Source: JAOUEA01 sp963797635 (lineage in GTDB: Bacteria; Actinomycetota; UBA4738; HRBIN12). Taken from it: 64,000 bases of DNA. Each line of letters starts with the position of its first letter. Within the stretch, counting starts at the first letter, position 1. The notes beneath the pieces are model-generated. The model was not told the origin of the DNA. It saw nothing but the letters and a program-made list of their open reading frames with translations, and did not search any database. The position numbers and the translations under genes were made by a program. The DNA is taken from NCBI GenBank assembly GCA_963797635.1, contig CAWCPZ010000008.1, positions 186,001 to 250,000 on the forward strand, given 5' to 3'. Below, piece by piece: positions 1-6,574 of this stretch.

Positions 1-416
1 GGGGGAAGCGTCCCGAGTGCCGCACGGACCTCGAGGCGTCGATCGGCCATGTCGGCCGCATCGACCACGTCCTCCGCTACATCTTCGTCAACCACGGGCT
101 CCAGGTTCGAAGCCCGGTCCTGTCGTTTGCGGAGCCGCTCCTCGCGCCGGATCGTGTCGACCGCCCGATGATGCACCAGGGACAGGAAGAACGAGCGGAA
201 CGCTCCCCGGGCTGGGTCGAAGGCCTCCGGGGCCCTCCACAGCGCCAGGAAGGCCTCGTGGACCACGTCCTGGGCCAGGATCTGCTGACCGGTGAGCCGG
301 TAGGCCAGGCCGTAGGCGGGCGGCGAATACCGCCGGTAGAGCTCGTCGAAGGCCCCCCGGTCGCCCGACAACAGGCGACGGTGGAGCTCGAGATCCTCCC
401 GGTCGGTCTCGGCCAT
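1..416 (-). CDS. ECF-type RNA polymerase sigma factor (partial)
   Basis: Open reading frame on the minus strand starting ATG at 416 behind a GGAGGA ribosome site and running off the window edge, so the C-terminus (region 4) is missing. The visible 138 residues carry sigma-70 region 2: an N-terminal helix with FDELYRRYSPPAYGLAYRLT, then VVHEAFLALWRAPEAFDP, then RSFFLSLVHHRAVDTIRREE, the usual order in extracytoplasmic-function sigma factors. Such factors direct polymerase to stress promoters, normally under an anti-sigma factor, which would lie beyond the edge. It diverges from the glutaredoxin-like gene with 43 nt between start codons. Family call is firm; the specific ECF group and signal are unknown. 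Confidence 0.85.
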   Translation of the reverse strand, partial: MAETDREDLELHRRLLSGDRGAFDELYRRYSPPAYGLAYRLTGQQILAQDVVHEAFLALWRAPEAFDPARGAFRSFFLSLVHHRAVDTIRREERLRKRQDRASNLEPVVDEDVAEDVVDAADMADRRLEVRAALGTLP

Positions 417-447
417 GGGCTCATCCTCCCATCGCGGCGGCCCCGGC

Positions 448-453
448 TACCAT
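448..453 (+). promoter_or_regulatory. Putative -10 (TACCAT) of the glutaredoxin-like gene, leaderless layout
   Basis: A TAnnnT hexamer ends six bases before the ATG at 460. With a normal 6-7 nt discriminator, transcription would start at the start codon. The same spacing recurs before several other genes here. No clear -35 is visible. Confidence 0.4.
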
Positions 454-459
454 CGGGGC

Positions 460-694
460 ATGCTCGTCCGTCTCTACGCCCGCCCCGGCTGCCACCTGTG
501 CGACGTGGCGCGCGAGGTCATCGAGGCCGAACGCGGACGGACCGGCTTCACGTTCGAGGAGATCAGCGTCGAAGGGGACGACCGCCTGGAACTCGAGTAC
601 GGGATCCGGATCCCGGTGGTGACGATCGACGGGCGTGAGACGCTTCGAGATCGAGGTCGATCCGGAGGAGTTCGCGGCCCTGGTCCGTGCGTGA
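460..694 (+). CDS. Glutaredoxin-like thioredoxin-fold protein (one frameshift)
   Basis: Small redox protein starting MLVRLYARPGCHLCDVARE: the CxxC (CHLC) sits right after the first beta strand, as in glutaredoxin-like DUF836 proteins, and a cis-proline segment (IRIPVVTIDG) follows. The frame breaks near 640-650. Removing one base restores the ending ERFEIEVDPEEFAALVRA and a TGA at 692-694, giving about 77 aa, the usual length. Without the correction the frame runs on into a nonsense tail. It precedes rex, so a thiol or redox role is plausible, but its substrate is unknown. The break is more likely a base-call error than a real mutation. Confidence 0.75.
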
Positions 695-724
695 CAGAGG
701 CGCGACGTCGAACCGCTTGTGAGT

Positions 725-754
725 TTGTGAATCCCGGGGTCCGACCGCTAGGCT
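725..754 (+). promoter_or_regulatory. Putative rex promoter
   Basis: TTGTGA (725-730) and TAGGCT (749-754) are separated by 18 bp. The -35 lies in a tandem pair of Rex half-sites (TTGTGAG 717-723 and TTGTGAA 725-731) in direct rather than inverted orientation, so autoregulation is possible but weakly supported. A 7-codon ATG reading frame (763-786) sits between this promoter and the rex GTG and overlaps it by four bases. Confidence 0.4.
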
Positions 755-782
755 ACGAACCCATGCAGCCGGAGAGCCAGCC

Positions 783-1469
783 GTGACCAGGGAGCGCTCG
801 ATCCCGGAAGCGACCGTCGGCCGGCTCCCCGTCTACCTGCGTGCCCTGGTGGAGACGGCGGGTTCGGGCACCGCCACCGTCTCGTCCGAGGAACTCGCGG
901 AGGCGGCGGGCGTCAACTCCGCCAAGGTCCGCAAGGACCTCTCCCATCTGGGCTCCTACGGCACGCGTGGTGTCGGCTACGACGTCGCGTACCTGATCCA
1001 CCAGATCCGCCGGGAGCTCGGGCTGACGCAGGACTGGGCGATCGTGATCGCGGGCATCGGCAACCTCGGCCACGCGCTCGCCAACTATCGTGGGTTCGCC
1101 GAGCGAGGGTTCCGCATCGCGGCGTTGGTCGACGAGGACCCCGCGAAGGTGGGGGAGCGTGTCGGCGAGCTCACGATCCGTCACGTGGACGAGCTGCCTC
1201 GGCTGGTGTCCGAGTTCGACATCGCCATCGGCGTGATCGCCACGCCGGCCGGCGCCGTGCAGGAGGTCGCCGATCGCCTGGTCGACGCCGGCATCCGCTC
1301 GATCTTGAACTTCGCGCCCGCGATGATCGCGCCGGCGCCCGGGGTCTCGGTGCGCAAGGTGGACCTGGCGGTGGAGCTGCAGATCCTGGCGTTCTACGAA
1401 CAACGCAAGGCGACGCTCGCGGAGGTCAAGAAGCGAGGACGCGCGGTGGCCGAGCTGGGTGGACCCTAG
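783..1469 (+). CDS. rex: Redox-sensing transcriptional repressor Rex
   Basis: 228-aa Rex. The N-terminal winged helix contains SSEELAEAAGVNSAKVRKDL and LGSYGTRGVGYDV. The Rossmann NAD(H) domain shows GIGNLGHALANY (GxGxxG), and a C-terminal swapped helix ends with ILAFYEQRKATL. In this family NADH binding releases the repressor from TTGTGAANNNNTTCACAA sites, derepressing respiratory genes when the NADH/NAD+ ratio rises. Two such sites are present downstream at 6443 and 19671, before the bc/ccd and nuo gene sets, so its regulon is largely in this window. The GTG start at 783 overlaps the stop of a 7-codon leader frame (GTGA) and follows GGAGAG. Confidence 0.97.
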   Translation: MTRERSIPEATVGRLPVYLRALVETAGSGTATVSSEELAEAAGVNSAKVRKDLSHLGSYGTRGVGYDVAYLIHQIRRELGLTQDWAIVIAGIGNLGHALANYRGFAERGFRIAALVDEDPAKVGERVGELTIRHVDELPRLVSEFDIAIGVIATPAGAVQEVADRLVDAGIRSILNFAPAMIAPAPGVSVRKVDLAVELQILAFYEQRKATLAEVKKRGRAVAELGGP

Positions 1470-1483
1470 CGGCCCGTTCCGGG

Positions 1484-1594
1484 TTACTTGGCGATCGAGA
1501 TCCAGAGCGCGGCCAGGACCGCGAGGATCATGACCCCGAGCAGGATGAACTGCACGCTTCCCTGATCGAGCAATGGGACTTCGGCACCGATCAT
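1484..1594 (-). CDS. 36-residue single-TM microprotein, last gene of the bc operon
   Basis: ATG at 1594, stop TAA at 1484-1486. The protein begins MIGAEVPLLDQGSVQFILLG, continues through a hydrophobic stretch and ends WISIAK, so one TM helix of about 20 residues spans residues 14-34 with a short polar N-terminus. It follows the orphan membrane protein by 25 bp, with AGAGGAAGGG upstream as ribosome site. Small single-TM subunits are common in respiratory complexes (PetG/L/M/N, CydX, CcoQ), and operon position suggests a similar role here. I recognise no family. Coding evidence is the ribosome site, operon position and clean hydropathy. Confidence 0.6.
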   Translation of the reverse strand: MIGAEVPLLDQGSVQFILLGVMILAVLAALWISIAK

Positions 1595-1619
1595 CAGCAG
1601 ATCCCTTCCTCTGGGCGCA

Positions 1620-2366
1620 TCACGCGGGTCCGTACCAGGCGGGCGCACCGCCGCCGGTGAGGAACGCCTTGCGCTTCTTCTCGGCTCGATCCAGGAACGG
1701 CAGGTGGATCAGGAACAGGATGATCGACCCGAGCAGGAACATGTAGGAGTAGCGGGGCACGCTTCCGGAGTCGTAGTACAGCGAGACGGTCCACAGCGGA
1801 CCGCCGCCGGTGAAGTGGGACTGCACCACGGCCACCTTGGTCTTGCCGTCCTCGGCCGTGGCGAAGTCGATCGAGTCGATCGCGAACTGCGTGCCGGTGA
1901 TGGCGGTCGGGTCGCTCTCGGCCAACCCCAGTTCCTCGTTCGTGTGCTCGGCCAGGAACGAGGTGACCGCGCCGCCCACGCTCTGGATGTCGGCGGTATC
2001 GGCCGAGCCAGGTGGCGCCCACGGTTGATCCGGATACGTGGCGAACACCTCGTAGCGGTCCGACGTGGAGTTCGGCGAGGCCTCCAAGGCGATCCATGCG
2101 GGTTCCGAACCGCGGGGGCCGAGGTTCGTGGGCGTCTCGATGCCCTGCGACCAGTAGCCGAAGAGCCACAACGAGGACTGGATCGCCAGCCAGCCGGTGA
2201 GCGAGACCATGAGCACGAGGTAGCCCATCGTGCGCCCCAGGATGGCCGAGAGCAGCAGGTACACGCTGCCCACGAACAGGATGAGGCCCATGATCGCGAC
2301 GCCGGCGCCCTTCCAGAGGGTGCCGCAGTCGACGGCGAATCCGAGGCAGCTGCTGGCGGTCGGCAT
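1620..2366 (-). CDS. Orphan membrane protein of the bc operon
   Basis: 248 aa, starting ATG immediately after the TAG of the cytochrome c gene, so translation is tightly coupled. Two TM helices lie near the N-terminus (residues about 20-40 and 45-72). A hydrophilic domain of roughly 100 residues follows (residues 85-200, with a PDQPWAPPGSADTADIQ segment), and a last TM helix near 215-235 (YMFLLGSIILFLIHLPFL) precedes a basic tail ending AWYGPA. No heme or Fe-S motif is seen. Being cotranscribed with the bc subunits it may be an accessory or assembly subunit exposing its domain outside the membrane. I do not recognise the family. Confidence 0.75.
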   Translation of the reverse strand: MPTASSCLGFAVDCGTLWKGAGVAIMGLILFVGSVYLLLSAILGRTMGYLVLMVSLTGWLAIQSSLWLFGYWSQGIETPTNLGPRGSEPAWIALEASPNSTSDRYEVFATYPDQPWAPPGSADTADIQSVGGAVTSFLAEHTNEELGLAESDPTAITGTQFAIDSIDFATAEDGKTKVAVVQSHFTGGGPLWTVSLYYDSGSVPRYSYMFLLGSIILFLIHLPFLDRAEKKRKAFLTGGGAPAWYGPA

Positions 2367-3128
2367 CTAGGGATCCCTCGGGTTCAGGCCGGCCCCGCCG
2401 TTCTCGGTGAGGTTCGCCTCGAGGGCTCGCTCCGAGGCGTCGGGGTTCAGGCACACGTTGTCTTCGAACGGGACGTTCTCCGAGCTCATGTCCACCAGGT
2501 ACACGACGAGGTCGTTGATCTGTTGGTCGTCCAGCGCGCCCTGGTACCGGATGCTCCACGACGGCATCACGCCCCGGCCCTCCTGGATCACCTGGTAGAT
2601 GTCCTCGGTGGAGAAGATGGCCGGGTGCGGCGGGTCGCCGAACGGGCCCGCGCAGATGTTGGTGAGGTTCGGCGGGTACGCGTAGGCGGCCCCCGCTTGG
2701 ATCACGCCGCCTCGCAGCTCGGGGCCGTGGCACCGGACGCACCCGACGCCGAGCTGGTTCTCCTCGCTGAACAGCTGCACGGCCCGGGCGCCGCGATCGA
2801 GCGCCTGCGTCTTGAGCCGCTGTTCCTGTTCGAGGTTCTGTGAGGGTTCGCGCACCCAGGAGAACGGGATCCAGATCACGAAGAACGCGACCAGCACCAC
2901 GCCCCAACCCTGCAGCTTCTGCAGCAGCGGGGTCTCGAGTGCGGGGTCGGAGGGACCGGGGCGCATCCCGCGAGGGATGTCGGGGGCCTGCTCCTTGGTG
3001 CGACCCCGCAGGTAGAGCGCGAGGCCGGCGGTGATCGCCAGGAGCGCGCCGAGGGCGAGCAGCACGATGCCCGCCTTGCTCCCTGCCGCCATCATGCCGG
3101 TTGCCAGTGCCTTCACCTGTGCACTCAC
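2367..3128 (-). CDS. Membrane-anchored cytochrome c of the bc complex
   Basis: 253 aa with two TM helices (about residues 18-40 and 74-92) followed by a class I cytochrome c domain. The heme site is CVRCH, and GVMPSW supplies the likely axial Met in the usual C-terminal position. The C-terminal helix DQQINDLVVYLVDM is typical of mono-heme cytochromes c. The gene lies 9 nt after the Rieske stop and abuts the next gene. In Gram-positive bc complexes the cytochrome c is a fixed subunit passing electrons from Rieske to the oxidase, which suits the caa3 oxidase encoded nearby. It has one heme, unlike the diheme QcrC of mycobacteria. Confidence 0.88.
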   Translation of the reverse strand: MSAQVKALATGMMAAGSKAGIVLLALGALLAITAGLALYLRGRTKEQAPDIPRGMRPGPSDPALETPLLQKLQGWGVVLVAFFVIWIPFSWVREPSQNLEQEQRLKTQALDRGARAVQLFSEENQLGVGCVRCHGPELRGGVIQAGAAYAYPPNLTNICAGPFGDPPHPAIFSTEDIYQVIQEGRGVMPSWSIRYQGALDDQQINDLVVYLVDMSSENVPFEDNVCLNPDASERALEANLTENGGAGLNPRDP

Positions 3129-3137
3129 GCTTCCTGT

Positions 3138-3880
3138 CTAGCCCGGGGCCACGCAGTACGGGCCCTGGGGGGGTTCATCGATCGTGTCGACGCCGCGCGG
3201 CGGTCCGGGGATGCGCACCGAGGTGTCGACGAGCACGTTGCCGCTGCCGTCGACCGAGATGGGGAAGCGCTCCAGGCCCGTGGGAGCCGGACCCAGCTGG
3301 TACTCGCCCGCCTCGTTGTACTTCGAGCCGTGACATGGGCACTCGAACCACTTGGAGGTGAGGCAGAAGGGAACGCGGCAGCCCAGGTGGACGCAGCGCT
3401 GGTACAGCGCCATGAGGCCCTCGGCTCACCGCGCCGATCGCCTCGTAGTCGGCGTCGGCTGACGGGCGTGCCGGCGTAGGGCACGATGTAGAACCGCCCC
3501 GTGCCGTTGTAGACGGGCGCGCCGGTGTCCTTGATCTCGTTCTTGATGTCGTCGACGTTGCCGGCCACGATCAGCGAGCCGAACCCGCCCTTGAGGTTGG
3601 GCCACAGGAAGGCCAGCGTGGCGCCACCGAACTGGGCGCCGAACACCAGCAACGACACGATCAGCGAGCTGCGGAAGAAGTCGCGTCGTGAGACCGACTT
3701 GACGGGTTTGCTGGGGAGTTCGATCTGGCCGTCGGCCGTCTGGCGTGCCTGCCGGTTCGCGCGGATGAAGCCGAGGCCGAACACGATCGCGAAGATGTTC
3801 AGCCCGACCAGCACGAGGATGGCCGTGACCAAACCGGCCGACAGGGCCACGATCGCGCCGAGGGCGAGCGGCGTGCTCAC
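3138..3880 (-). CDS. petC: Rieske iron-sulfur protein of the bc complex (two 1-nt frameshifts)
   Basis: The GTG start at 3880 overlaps the petD stop (GTGA), preferred over the upstream start at 3907. An N-terminal TM helix is followed by a twin-arginine motif SRRDFFRSS and a second hydrophobic segment, so the [2Fe-2S] domain is probably Tat-exported. The cluster motifs CVHLGC and CPCHGS are both intact. The frame breaks near 3460 and again near 3427; removing one base at each restores DADYEAIGAV and then EGLMALYQRCVHLGC, giving about 246 aa. It takes electrons from menaquinol at the Qo site and reduces cytochrome c. Two breaks within 40 nt of a conserved domain suggest sequencing error. Confidence 0.88.
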
Positions 3881-4722
3881 AGTTCGAAGAACACCCCCTG
3901 TGCCCACGGCCAGACCCAGTTGTAGCCGGGACCGCGGAAGAACGAACCGATGATCGTCAGCGTGGCGCCGAACATGAACAGGATGGTCATCAACGTGATG
4001 GCGATCTTGCGGTCACCCGGCTTGATGCTGGGGTTGCGGTCCACGTACGGCACGGCCGCGAGGCCCACCAGGATGAAGGTCGGGATCGTGATGCCCGCGA
4101 TCATCGGGTGGAAGTACCGCAGGAGCTCCTGCAGGCCCAGGAAGTACCAGGGGGCCTTGGAGGGGTTCGGCGTGAGGTTGGGGTTGGCGAGCTCGCGCAA
4201 CGGCGCGTTGATGAACGTCGAGAAGATCACCAGCGCGGCCAACAGGATGAACATGGCCACGAACTCTTCGATCAGCAGGTGCGGCCACACGTTGACACGG
4301 TCGCCCTGCTCGCGCTCGACCCGCTGGATGCCCTCCGGAGGGACCAGGGCGAGCAGCCGGTGCTTGTCGTCGACGCCCTTCTTGGGCGTGGGCACGTTGC
4401 CGGTCGGCAGCGGCGCCTCACGGACCGGCGTGGTGACGGCTGCCGCAGCGGCCATCACCGGCGCGGCGCCGACGGCAGCAGCAGCAGCGGGCACGGCTGC
4501 GGGAGCGCCATCCGCGCCGTTGCCTCCCGCCGCGGCAGCGGCGGGGGCCTTCGGGGCCTTCTCGAGCTTGGCGGCCTCCTCAGGGTTGGCTTCCCGCCAG
4601 GTGCGGACGGCCTTGGAGCGAGCCCGGCCTTCGGCGATGCGCGAGTCCACGCCGGCGGCGGCCAGCGCGTCCAGCGCCGCCTGGTAGGCCTCGAGGTCTT
4701 TGGGGGTCTCTTCCCAGGTCAT
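3877..4722 (-). CDS. petD: Cytochrome bc complex subunit IV (cytochrome b C-terminal half) with Ala-rich N-terminal extension
   Basis: 281 aa. Residues 1-60 are charged, residues 60-105 are an Ala/Gly/Pro-rich linker, and the subunit IV domain follows with three TM helices (about 150-170, 205-225, 240-262). The Qo loop reads KAPWYFLGLQELLRYFHP, equivalent to the PEWY region but with APWY. Together with petB it forms a b6f-style split cytochrome b binding menaquinol. The N-terminal extension of about 120 residues is unusual for subunit IV (normally about 160 aa). It sits 10 bp downstream of petB and overlaps petC by four bases. Confidence 0.9.
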   Translation of the reverse strand: MTWEETPKDLEAYQAALDALAAAGVDSRIAEGRARSKAVRTWREANPEEAAKLEKAPKAPAAAAAGGNGADGAPAAVPAAAAAVGAAPVMAAAAAVTTPVREAPLPTGNVPTPKKGVDDKHRLLALVPPEGIQRVEREQGDRVNVWPHLLIEEFVAMFILLAALVIFSTFINAPLRELANPNLTPNPSKAPWYFLGLQELLRYFHPMIAGITIPTFILVGLAAVPYVDRNPSIKPGDRKIAITLMTILFMFGATLTIIGSFFRGPGYNWVWPWAQGVFFEL

Positions 4723-4732
4723 GCCGACTCCT

Positions 4733-5503
4733 TTAGAGCGGTCCCGAGATGCCGCCGTCCTTGCGGATCCGCCAGAAGTGGACCGCGAGGAAGATCACCA
4801 ATACGAATGGGAGCGCCAACACGTGGAGCACGTACCAACGGAGCAAGGTGTTCGGCCCCACCACCACCCCGCCGAGCAGCAGGAAGTTGGCCTGTTTGGC
4901 GATGAACGGTGAATAGGCCGCGAGCGAGGTTCCCACGGTGACCGCCCAGATCGCGAGCTGGTCCCAGGGGAGCAGGTACCCGGTGAACGACAAACCCAGC
5001 GTGAGGAACAGCAGGATCACGCCGACCACCCAGTTGAACTCCCTCGGTGGCTTGTAGGAGCCGGTGTAGAAGACGCGCGCCATGTGCAGCGACACGCTGA
5101 AGACCATCAGGTGCGCGCCCCATCGGTGCAGGTTGCGGACGAGGTCGCCGAAGAACACCGACGTCGAGATGCTCTGCATGTCGGTGTAGGCCTGGGCGCC
5201 GCCCAGGTCGGCCATGGGCCGGTAGAAGAACATCAAGAAGATGCCCGTGATCGTCAGCAAGATGAACAGGAAGAACGAGAGCCCGCCCAGGCAGAACGTG
5301 TAGGTCAACTTCAAGCCGTGGCGCTTCACCTTCACCGGGTGGAGGTGGTACAGGACGTTGTTCATGGTCGCGAGCGCGCGATCTCGCGAGGTGTCCTTGT
5401 AGCCCCTGCGGAAGATCGAACCGGGCCGGAAGATCGACTTCCAGACCTCGGTCTCCCTGATCCGATCGCCCACGTCGCTGGGCGATGGCGGCTTCAGCTT
5501 CAC
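4733..5503 (-). CDS. petB: Cytochrome b6 (diheme cytochrome b N-terminal half)
   Basis: 256 aa with four core TM helices. The two heme b pairs are visible: the histidines of NLHRWGAHLMVFSVSLHMAR and of RWYVLHVLALPFVLVIFLAVHFW (each pair 13-14 residues apart). GYLLPWDQ is the conserved Qo-side motif. About 50 extra residues precede the first helix. It carries electrons across the membrane between the Qo and Qi menaquinone sites. GTG start at 5503 overlaps the stop of the upstream 25-codon gene. The b6-type split, rather than one long QcrB, resembles Bacillota and cyanobacteria more than mycobacteria. Confidence 0.95.
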   Translation of the reverse strand: MKLKPPSPSDVGDRIRETEVWKSIFRPGSIFRRGYKDTSRDRALATMNNVLYHLHPVKVKRHGLKLTYTFCLGGLSFFLFILLTITGIFLMFFYRPMADLGGAQAYTDMQSISTSVFFGDLVRNLHRWGAHLMVFSVSLHMARVFYTGSYKPPREFNWVVGVILLFLTLGLSFTGYLLPWDQLAIWAVTVGTSLAAYSPFIAKQANFLLLGGVVVGPNTLLRWYVLHVLALPFVLVIFLAVHFWRIRKDGGISGPL

Positions 5504-5577
5504 CGCTTCCCCTCTCGTGCTCGTTCGTGCGCTACCGCCTTCAGCTGCTTGAGCGCGATCCTGTGCTCGGCGTTCAC
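5500..5577 (-). CDS. 25-residue basic microprotein between ferredoxin and cytochrome b6 genes
   Basis: GTG at 5577 overlaps the ferredoxin stop (GTGA) and its own TGA at 5502-5500 overlaps the petB GTG, so it fills the gap between the two genes with four-base translational coupling on both sides. The peptide (MNAEHRIALKQLKAVAHERA, then REGKR) is strongly basic and would form an amphipathic helix. Function is unknown; it might be a coupling peptide or a peripheral subunit. The precise double overlap is the main evidence for coding. Chance cannot be excluded for 25 codons. Confidence 0.5.
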   Translation of the reverse strand: MNAEHRIALKQLKAVAHERAREGKR

Positions 5578-5969
5578 TCGCTCACTGCCTGTGACGCAGG
5601 GACCTCGGCCATCGTGCGCTTGCCGCCGGAACCCTCCGGCAGTCGCGCATAGTACAGGGTGTCGGTGGGGCATCGGTCCACGCAGACGGAGCAACGGGTG
5701 CAGGCGATGTCATCGACCACGAAGATCGCCGTGGCGTTGTCGACCTCGTCCTCGACGACGTCCTCGGCCGCCCCTTCCACGATGCCCGTGGACAGCATGT
5801 AGATGCAGTTCCACGGGCAGACGTCTTCGCAGGCCCGGCACAGGATGCAGTTGTCCGGATCCAGCATGAGGTGCTTGGGGGACTTCACCCCCTGGGACAG
5901 CCAGGCCGGGTCGACGGCTTCCACCACGTAGTCCTCGTGGATGTCGACTTCGGTCTTGGAGAAGGGCAT
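5574..5969 (-). CDS. 2x[4Fe-4S] ferredoxin encoded in the bc operon
   Basis: 131 aa starting MPFSKTEVDIHEDYVVEAVD. Two cluster motifs are intact: CILCRACEDVCP (Cys41, 44, 47, 51) and CTRCSVCVDRCP (Cys90, 93, 96, 100), separated by an acidic insert (EGAAEDVVEDEVDN). There is no signal peptide, so it is cytoplasmic. The spacing resembles NuoI-type or 8Fe polyferredoxins. A ferredoxin inside a cytochrome bc operon is not part of the standard complex. It could deliver electrons to the Qi side or to a partner dehydrogenase. It is preceded by GGTAGGAGC as ribosome site. Cluster call is firm; role is inferred. Confidence 0.88.
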   Translation of the reverse strand: MPFSKTEVDIHEDYVVEAVDPAWLSQGVKSPKHLMLDPDNCILCRACEDVCPWNCIYMLSTGIVEGAAEDVVEDEVDNATAIFVVDDIACTRCSVCVDRCPTDTLYYARLPEGSGGKRTMAEVPASQAVSE

Positions 5970-5977
5970 GCGCGCTC

Positions 5978-6373
5978 CTACCGGTACCCGCCGGTGGGAC
6001 GCGAGTCGCCGCTGGAACCGCGGAGCCGCTTGCGCCAGTTCTGCATCACCGCGGCGCCCACCAGCACGATGATGATCGGCAGGGTGCTCAGACCCATCGC
6101 GATGGCATCGCGAAGTTCCTTGAGCCAGTAGCCGTCGATCGTGAAGACGATCAGCTTCTGCGGCGCGGTGTCGTTCCACTTCAGCGTCGAGTCGGCGAAG
6201 TAGAGCCAGAAGGACGGCATGACCGACGTGGTGATCAGCAGGAAGAAGACCAGTCCCAACGAGAAGACGACCGCCGTGGTCCACGTCCATTCGAACGTCC
6301 TCAGGAACGCCTCGACGCGTTCCTTCCGGGTGGGTGTGGACTTGATCGGTGTGGCTGTGTCGACCTGGCTCAT
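5978..6373 (-). CDS. Two-TM membrane protein, first gene of the bc operon
   Basis: 131 aa beginning MSQVDTATPIKSTPTRKERV. TM helices at about residues 31-53 (TAVVFSLGLVFFLLITTSVM) and 93-112 (LSTLPIIIVLVGAAVMQNW) flank a 40-residue extracytoplasmic segment (FADSTLKWNDTAPQKLIVFT), with a basic cytoplasmic tail. No cofactor motif is seen. The ATG lies about 28 nt downstream of a consensus TATAAT. It heads the operon and sits next to the ferredoxin, so it may dock that ferredoxin to the membrane complex. Family not recognised. Confidence 0.75.
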   Translation of the reverse strand: MSQVDTATPIKSTPTRKERVEAFLRTFEWTWTTAVVFSLGLVFFLLITTSVMPSFWLYFADSTLKWNDTAPQKLIVFTIDGYWLKELRDAIAMGLSTLPIIIVLVGAAVMQNWRKRLRGSSGDSRPTGGYR

Positions 6374-6400
6374 CCGCTCAGTCTCTCCGTGGGCGGGGCG

Positions 6401-6429
6401 ATTATAGACACGTGCGTCTGGTGCTCGAC
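6401..6429 (-). promoter_or_regulatory. Promoter of the bc operon
   Basis: On the minus strand a perfect TATAAT (6406-6401) is preceded 17 bp upstream by GTCGAG (6429-6424), a weak -35. The predicted transcript starts about 20 nt before the ATG at 6373. A consensus -10 is rare in such G+C-rich DNA. The Rex operator centre lies about 45 bp upstream of this -10. Confidence 0.6.
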
Positions 6430-6442
6430 GACCGACGGTCGC

Positions 6443-6460
6443 TCGTGAATCCTTTCACAA
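6443..6460. promoter_or_regulatory. Rex operator (one mismatch) between bc and cytochrome-maturation operons
   Basis: TCGTGAA-TCCT-TTCACAA matches the 18-bp Rex consensus TTGTGAANNNNTTCACAA at every defined position but one. It lies in the 200-bp divergent region between the bc operon and ccdA, where one site could control both directions. Rex itself is encoded about 5 kb away. Confidence 0.8.
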
Positions 6461-6574
6461 GCTTCGTGCTTCACTATGCCGCCGGACCCGTTCGTTCTGC
6501 AACCCAGACCGGACCCTAGACTGGACGCGCCGGGGCCGGATCGTCGCCGATGCGCCCCGCGGGAGTGCTTCCGC

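Noticed and set aside
717..731. Third Rex operator upstream of rex
   Set aside because: The two TTGTGA-like half-sites are direct repeats, not an inverted pair with a 4-bp spacer, so they do not fit a Rex dimer.
4440..4560. Possible tandem repeat in petD
   Set aside because: It is an in-frame Ala/Gly/Pro-rich linker with biased codons rather than a regular DNA repeat.
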